36,242 nt of DNA from an uncultured Bacteroidales bacterium (GTDB taxonomy: Bacteria > Bacteroidota > Bacteroidia > Bacteroidales > UBA932), in the NCBI GenBank assembly GCA_934717185.1, contig CAKUYQ010000027.1:1-36242 (forward strand), written 5' to 3'. Every line of letters starts with the position of its first letter. The first letter of the stretch is position 1. Shown piece after piece: positions 32,061 to 36,242 of the stretch. The notes beneath the pieces were generated by a model. It did not search any database. It saw only the letters and a program-made list of their open reading frames with translations, and had not been told where the DNA came from. The position numbers and the translations under genes were made by a program.

Positions 32061-32693
32061 ATGACAACAGGTAGAAATGAGTTGCCGCTTGTATTGGCAT
32101 GCACCGGCGGAATAGGGAGCGGAAAAACCTTTGTGGCCGGTATTTTTGAACATATAGGTGTTCCTGTATACTACTCGGATTCAATGGCTAAGAAGCTCTA
32201 TTTTAAAGATGGGAAGTTGGTTGAATCTTTGGTCGGATTGCTTGGAGATGATGTTGTAGATGGAGTTTTGGATAATGGTATCCCTAAGTTGGATTTTAAA
32301 CGCTTTGCTGCAAAAATCTTTGGAGACAGTACTCTAAAAAAATCTGTTGAGGAGATTGTTCACCCTGCAGTATTGCGCGATTTTGAGGGGTGGAGACGTG
32401 GCTATTGCGGCAAGAAAAAGTATGTAATGATTGAGTCTGCAATTATTTTGGAGCTTCCTGTCTTTAACAGCTTGGAGAAAAAGATACTTGCCGTGGTTGC
32501 GCCGGAGGAGTTGAGGGTAAAGAGGGTAATGGGCAGAGACAAGGCATCAAAAGAGATGGTTCTGTCTCGTATAAGGACCCAATGGAGCGACCGGCAGAGA
32601 GAAGCTATGGCAGATTTTGTTATATTTGCAGATGAAAAAAAGCCCCTTATAGAGCAGGTGCTCTGTGTTGATAGGGCAATGAATAGAATATAG
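32061..32693 (+). CDS. coaE: Dephospho-CoA kinase
   Basis: A 210-aa P-loop kinase for the last step of coenzyme A synthesis (dephospho-CoA + ATP to CoA). The Walker A is GGIGSGKT (16-23), the acceptor-side aspartate is D40 in YYSDSMAKKLYF, and HPAVLRDFEGW with the lid region RVMGRDKASKEMVLSRIRTQW match the family. It starts one base after the ybbR stop, in the same operon. Confidence 0.95.
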   Translation: MTTGRNELPLVLACTGGIGSGKTFVAGIFEHIGVPVYYSDSMAKKLYFKDGKLVESLVGLLGDDVVDGVLDNGIPKLDFKRFAAKIFGDSTLKKSVEEIVHPAVLRDFEGWRRGYCGKKKYVMIESAIILELPVFNSLEKKILAVVAPEELRVKRVMGRDKASKEMVLSRIRTQWSDRQREAMADFVIFADEKKPLIEQVLCVDRAMNRI

Positions 32694-32700
32694 ATTGATT

Positions 32701-33432
32701 ATGGGAATAGGAAAATGGATTACCGGTGCTATAGGGTGGGCTGTTGGCGGGCCTATAGGTGCATTAGTTGGATATCTTCTCGGCTCTGCGATGGAGGGCG
32801 ACTCTTTGTCGGGAACTAAAAGGACAAGAACTTCTGCCTACTCTGCCGGAGAGCAGAGGAACAGTTTCCTTGTCTCTATGTTGGTACTCTCCGCAGCCGT
32901 GATGAAGGCAGACGGAAAGGTTATGAGGAGCGAGTTGGATTACGTTAAACGTTTTATAGCCGGCTCATTTGGCGAGGCTGCCCTGCCTGAATCGCTAAGA
33001 TTGCTTAAGGAGCTGCTACAAAAGGATATAAACCTTCCGGAGGTATGTGCGCAGATAAAAACGTACATGAACAGTTCCCAGCGGCTTCAGTTGCTGCATT
33101 TCCTTGTTGGCATAGCTGAGGCAGACGGATATGTGAGCAAGCAGGAGGTAGATACAATAAGGAATATTGGAAAATACCTTGGAATACAGGATAGTGATGT
33201 AAACTCCATTTTAGCTATGTTCAACAATAATTTGGAGTCTGCATACGCGGTTCTTGAGATAGAGGAAACAGCTACGGATGAGGAGGTTAAAAAGGCGTAC
33301 AAGAGGTTGGCCTTAAAGCATCACCCGGACAAGGTAGAATCTTTGGGACCCGATGTTAAGAGGGCAGCGGAGGAGAAATTCAAGCAGATAGTGGCTGCAT
33401 ACGAGGCTATAAAGAAGGAGCGCAATATGTAG
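32701..33432 (+). CDS. TerB-like and DnaJ-domain protein (DjlA-like)
   Basis: A 243-aa protein; ATG 32701 is taken over a TTG six bases earlier. The N-terminus has a Gly-rich hydrophobic segment (AIGWAVGGPIGALVGYLLGSA, about 10-30) that may sit in the membrane. Residues 55-170 are a TerB/DjlA-like helical domain (VLSAAVMKADGKVMRSELDY, GIAEADGYVSKQEVDTI; acidic metal-binding-type turns). Residues 180-243 are a J domain with the HPD motif at 208-210 (LKHHPDK), which stimulates DnaK. It probably acts as a membrane-linked DnaK co-chaperone. It is 7 bases after coaE. Confidence 0.9.
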   Translation: MGIGKWITGAIGWAVGGPIGALVGYLLGSAMEGDSLSGTKRTRTSAYSAGEQRNSFLVSMLVLSAAVMKADGKVMRSELDYVKRFIAGSFGEAALPESLRLLKELLQKDINLPEVCAQIKTYMNSSQRLQLLHFLVGIAEADGYVSKQEVDTIRNIGKYLGIQDSDVNSILAMFNNNLESAYAVLEIEETATDEEVKKAYKRLALKHHPDKVESLGPDVKRAAEEKFKQIVAAYEAIKKERNM

Positions 33433-33482
33433 CTCGGTATGAGTAATTAGAATTGAAAAGTTTTTTAGAAAAGATAAGAGAA

Positions 33483-33923
33483 ATGAAGACAGATTTAAGA
33501 AAGATTTTGGCAGTCACCGGTGAGTCGGGATTGTTTAATTATGTTTCACAGGTTAGATTAGGAGCCATTTTAGAATCTTTGAGCACAAAACAGAGGAATA
33601 AGTTTGGACTTAATGCTAAGATGACATCTTTGGCAGATATCTCAATATATACAGATGAAGGTGAAACTAAATTGCAAGATGTTTTTGAGGCGATGCACAA
33701 GGAGCTTGGAGAGAGTGAGGCTCTTTCTCCAAAATCGGATCCTAATGCAATAAAGGAGTTTTTTGCAAAGGTGCTTCCTACATACGACAGAGACCGTTTC
33801 TATGTTTCTCACATGAAAAAGGTTCTTTCGTGGTACAACGAACTGCTTAAATATGCATCGTTAGACTTTGCAAAGGAGGAGGATACTCAGGCAGAGGATG
33901 CTCCTGCCGAGAAGGCTGAATAG
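33483..33923 (+). CDS. DUF5606 family protein
   Basis: A 146-aa protein of a small Bacteroidetes-specific family. The ATG at 33483 gives MKTDLRKILAVTGESGLFNYV, matching the family pattern of an early ILxVxGxxGL motif; a TTG at 33453 would add ten residues. Features: SLADISIYTDEGETKLQDVF (about 50-70), and DRFYVSHMKKVLSWYNELL (about 106-124). The C-terminus is acidic and Ala/Glu-rich. Function is unknown. It lies between the co-chaperone and rimO, 22 bases before rimO. Confidence 0.8.
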   Translation: MKTDLRKILAVTGESGLFNYVSQVRLGAILESLSTKQRNKFGLNAKMTSLADISIYTDEGETKLQDVFEAMHKELGESEALSPKSDPNAIKEFFAKVLPTYDRDRFYVSHMKKVLSWYNELLKYASLDFAKEEDTQAEDAPAEKAE

Positions 33924-33945
33924 AACCAATAAACGGTTGTCTGTA

Positions 33946-35301
33946 ATGGATTTTTCAAAGGTAAGATATGCAAAGCCTGCAAGCGTAATGTTGGTAACGC
34001 TGGGGTGTTCTAAAAACAGGGTAGATTCTGAGCATCTGCTTAGACAGATGGAGTCTGCCGGTGTTAATCTGCTTCCCGACAACTACGAGGTGGGAACGGC
34101 GTTTACGACCCCTTGCGATGCAATAATCATAAATACCTGCGGTTTCATAAAGGATGCAAAGGTTGAATCCATCAATACCATTTTTGCCGCGATAAATGCC
34201 AAGAACGCGGGAATTACAAAATATGTGTTTGTGTTCGGCTGCCTTTCTCAGCGTTATAAGGATGAGCTGATAGCAGATATTCCCGAGGTTGACGGCTTTT
34301 TTGGTGCGTTTGATATATCGGGGGTACTCGATGCCATGAGTATCGGGCGCAATGCCTCTTGTGAGCAGGAACGGTATCTTACTACTCCAAAGCACTATGC
34401 ATATCTTAAGATATCCGAGGGGTGCAACAGACATTGTGCATACTGCTCGATTCCCGGAATAAGGGGCAGGCATAAGTCTGTGCCGATTGAGGAGTTGGTT
34501 ACGGAGGCTGAGAACCTTGCAAAGAGCGGAGTCAAGGAGCTTATTGTTGTTGCTCAGGATACAACATATTATGGTTTGGATCTTTACAAGAAGCGTGCTT
34601 TGGCAGATCTGTTGGAGCAACTGTGCAAAGTGGATGGTATAGAGTGGATTAGAGTTCATTATTCATATCCTGCACAGTTTCCTAAGAATCTGCTTAGGGT
34701 TATGGCCTCTCAACCGAAAATCTGCAAGTATTTAGATATTCCGCTCCAGCATGCTTCTACAAAGGTGCTTGCACTTATGAAGCGCTCTATAGATATGGAG
34801 GGAACGCAGAACCTTATAGATGAGATAAGGAAAACTGTTCCGGGTATAGTTCTAAGGACAACCATGATTGTGGGGCACCCGGGAGAGGACAGACGTGAGT
34901 TTGAAAAGCTTTTAGAATTTGTAAAGCATAACAGGTTTGAGTTGTTAGGGGCTTTTACATATTCAGAGGAGGAGGGGACTTACGGTGCAAAGCATTACAA
35001 AGATTCTGTTCGTGAGTCAACCAAACAGAAGCGTTATGATGAACTTATGGAGCTTCAGGCAACAATCTCTAATGAGATTCATCTGTATAGAATTGGTTCT
35101 GTTGAAAAGGTGATAGTTGATTCTTACTCAGATGGAATACTGCATTGCAGAAGCATGTATGAGTCTCCCGATGTAGACGGTGAGATAAAGGTTGTTCCTA
35201 CCGGTATAGATAATCCTGCGGAATTTGTAGGGAAGTTCATTACTGTAAAGATAACCGGCTCCGATGATTATGACTGGGAGGGGAGCATTGTGAATAATTA
35301 A
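33946..35301 (+). CDS. rimO: Ribosomal protein S12 methylthiotransferase RimO
   Basis: A 451-aa radical SAM methylthiotransferase that adds a methylthio group to the conserved aspartate of ribosomal protein S12. The UPF0004 domain holds the auxiliary-cluster cysteines C21 (TLGCSKNRVDSE), C65 (INTCGFI) and C99 (FGCLSQRY). The radical SAM cluster is C160-x3-C164-x2-C167 (CNRHCAYC), followed by SIPGIRGRHKS. A C-terminal TRAM domain is present (about 385-450). ATG 33946 is chosen because it directly precedes the first motif; the frame extends back inside the DUF5606 gene without support. Confidence 0.96.
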   Translation: MDFSKVRYAKPASVMLVTLGCSKNRVDSEHLLRQMESAGVNLLPDNYEVGTAFTTPCDAIIINTCGFIKDAKVESINTIFAAINAKNAGITKYVFVFGCLSQRYKDELIADIPEVDGFFGAFDISGVLDAMSIGRNASCEQERYLTTPKHYAYLKISEGCNRHCAYCSIPGIRGRHKSVPIEELVTEAENLAKSGVKELIVVAQDTTYYGLDLYKKRALADLLEQLCKVDGIEWIRVHYSYPAQFPKNLLRVMASQPKICKYLDIPLQHASTKVLALMKRSIDMEGTQNLIDEIRKTVPGIVLRTTMIVGHPGEDRREFEKLLEFVKHNRFELLGAFTYSEEEGTYGAKHYKDSVRESTKQKRYDELMELQATISNEIHLYRIGSVEKVIVDSYSDGILHCRSMYESPDVDGEIKVVPTGIDNPAEFVGKFITVKITGSDDYDWEGSIVNN

Positions 35302-35332
35302 TTTGTAAATTATTAATATTTAATATAATAGT

Positions 35333-36079
35333 ATGGGACTATTAGATGGTAAGGTGGCTCTTATAACAGGGGCTGCAAGAGGAATTGGCAAGGCCATTGC
35401 TCTTAAATTTGCGCAAGAGGGGGCAAATATTGCTTTCACAGATCTTGTAATTGATGAAAATGCAGAGAATACCAAAAAAGAGATTGAGGCTAAAGGGGCT
35501 AAAGTTCTTGCAATAGCATCTAACGCTGCTTCGTTTGAGGAATCGCATAATGTTGTGGAGCAGGTTGTTAAGGAGTTTGGGCATCTTGATATTCTTGTAA
35601 ACAATGCTGGTATAACCAAAGATGGCCTTATGATGAGAATGTCCGAGGCTCAATGGGATGCTGTAATAAATGTAAACCTTAAATCTGCATTTAACTTTAT
35701 TCATGCAGTAACACCTGTAATGATGCGTCAGCGTGGCGGTTCTATCATTAACATGAGCTCTGTTGTTGGTGTTCATGGTAATGCAGGCCAGACCAACTAC
35801 TCTGCATCTAAAGCCGGAATGATTGGCTTGGCAAAATCTATTGCTCAGGAGATGGGTTCAAGGGGCGTTAGAGCAAACTGTGTTGCTCCCGGTTTCATCA
35901 TTACCGAGATGACAGCCAAACTTCCCGACGAGGTTAAGAAAGAGTGGTGCAACAAGATTCCTCTAAGGAGGGGTGGCACACCTGAGGATATTGCAAATGT
36001 TTGCGTGTTCCTTGGAAGTGATCTGTCGAGCTATGTTAGTGGGCAGGTTATACAGGTGTGTGGTGGTATGCAAATGTAA
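35333..36079 (+). CDS. fabG: 3-oxoacyl-[acyl-carrier-protein] reductase
   Basis: A 248-aa short-chain dehydrogenase. The NADP-binding motif is TGAARGIG (12-19), with NNAG (90-93) and the catalytic triad S143 (NMSSVVG), Y156 and K160 (YSASK). The C-terminus APGFIITEMT and SSYVSGQVIQVCGGMQM match FabG closely. It reduces beta-ketoacyl-ACP in fatty acid elongation. It starts 31 bases after rimO with no promoter box seen, so may be co-transcribed. A nested inverted repeat begins at its stop codon. Confidence 0.94.
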   Translation: MGLLDGKVALITGAARGIGKAIALKFAQEGANIAFTDLVIDENAENTKKEIEAKGAKVLAIASNAASFEESHNVVEQVVKEFGHLDILVNNAGITKDGLMMRMSEAQWDAVINVNLKSAFNFIHAVTPVMMRQRGGSIINMSSVVGVHGNAGQTNYSASKAGMIGLAKSIAQEMGSRGVRANCVAPGFIITEMTAKLPDEVKKEWCNKIPLRRGGTPEDIANVCVFLGSDLSSYVSGQVIQVCGGMQM

Positions 36080-36202
36080 TTTTGCTAAAAGTTCATCCTC
36101 ATCTACTGCCTAATTTTCATGATTTGCCATTCCTCATGTACGGTAGTACACTGCGGATGGCAAACATTTAATTAGTTGTATATGAGGCGAATTTTAGCAA
36201 AA
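36080..36202. repeat. Nested inverted repeat downstream of fabG
   Basis: The outer arms are TTTTGCTAAAA (36080-36090) with TTTTAGCAAAA (36192-36202), continued inward by TTC (36092-36094)/GAA (36189-36191) and CCTCAT (36097-36102)/ATGAGG (36182-36187). A middle stem is TTTGCCAT (36123-36130) with ATGGCAAA (36157-36164). An inner stem is TGTAC (36137-36141) with GTACA (36146-36150). The 163 bases after fabG hold no gene that I can see. It could be an elaborate terminator, a structured RNA or a miniature inverted-repeat element. Confidence 0.65.
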
Positions 36203-36242
36203 ATAGTTTTACAATTTCGCAGGCCTTGAATTTGCCCTTCTA

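Overview
The window looks like a chromosomal segment of a member of the Bacteroidetes, most likely order Bacteroidales. The grounds are: type III glutamine synthetase; a long (about 316 aa) NusB; DUF3276, DUF4296 and DUF5606 family proteins; a nusB-yajC-ybbR-coaE cluster; little sign of Shine-Dalgarno sequences; and repeated TAnnTTTG promoter -7 boxes in front of genes. Genus cannot be fixed from the sequence alone.

Bases 1-5330 are an accessory toxin/immunity region and look more AT-rich than the rest. It opens inside an Rhs/YD-repeat protein that ends in a PD-(D/E)xK nuclease-like toxin tip, followed by two candidate immunity genes and a hairpin. A second, orphan copy of the Rhs core (about 93% identical over 200 bp) carries a HEATH metallopeptidase tip, but an in-frame TAA separates core from tip. 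It is followed by a lipoprotein, two small unknown genes and a second hairpin. A third, dead remnant of the orphan 5' end lies at about 5244-5326. This is the signature of Rhs C-terminal displacement by recombination.

Bases 5400-36080 are housekeeping. Plus strand: ftsY, pheT. Minus strand: an acyl-CoA synthetase with an XRE-cupin regulator; deoC, dtd and a radical SAM gene; an amidohydrolase translationally coupled to a DUF4296 lipoprotein. Plus strand: NodB-type deacetylase, purD and a coupled membrane protein. Minus strand: PLP aminotransferase and PBP4-like dacB. Plus strand: glnN (GSIII), a PurM-like AIR synthase, an unusual lipoprotein form of glutamate racemase, a DEDDy exonuclease and an RlmI-like methyltransferase. 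Minus strand: tRNA-Cys and DUF3276. Plus strand: nusB, yajC, ybbR, coaE, TerB-DnaJ, DUF5606, rimO, fabG. Many units are bounded by clear hairpins.

The least expected items are: the predicted exported glutamate-racemase-like lipoprotein with all catalytic residues kept; a dispersed intergenic family of GCNTTR hexamer repeats at three places, two of them arranged as inverted pairs; a repeat-rich 340-bp intergenic stretch; a nested inverted repeat after fabG; and the Rhs orphan-module graveyard. No CRISPR array, integrase or intact insertion sequence was seen.
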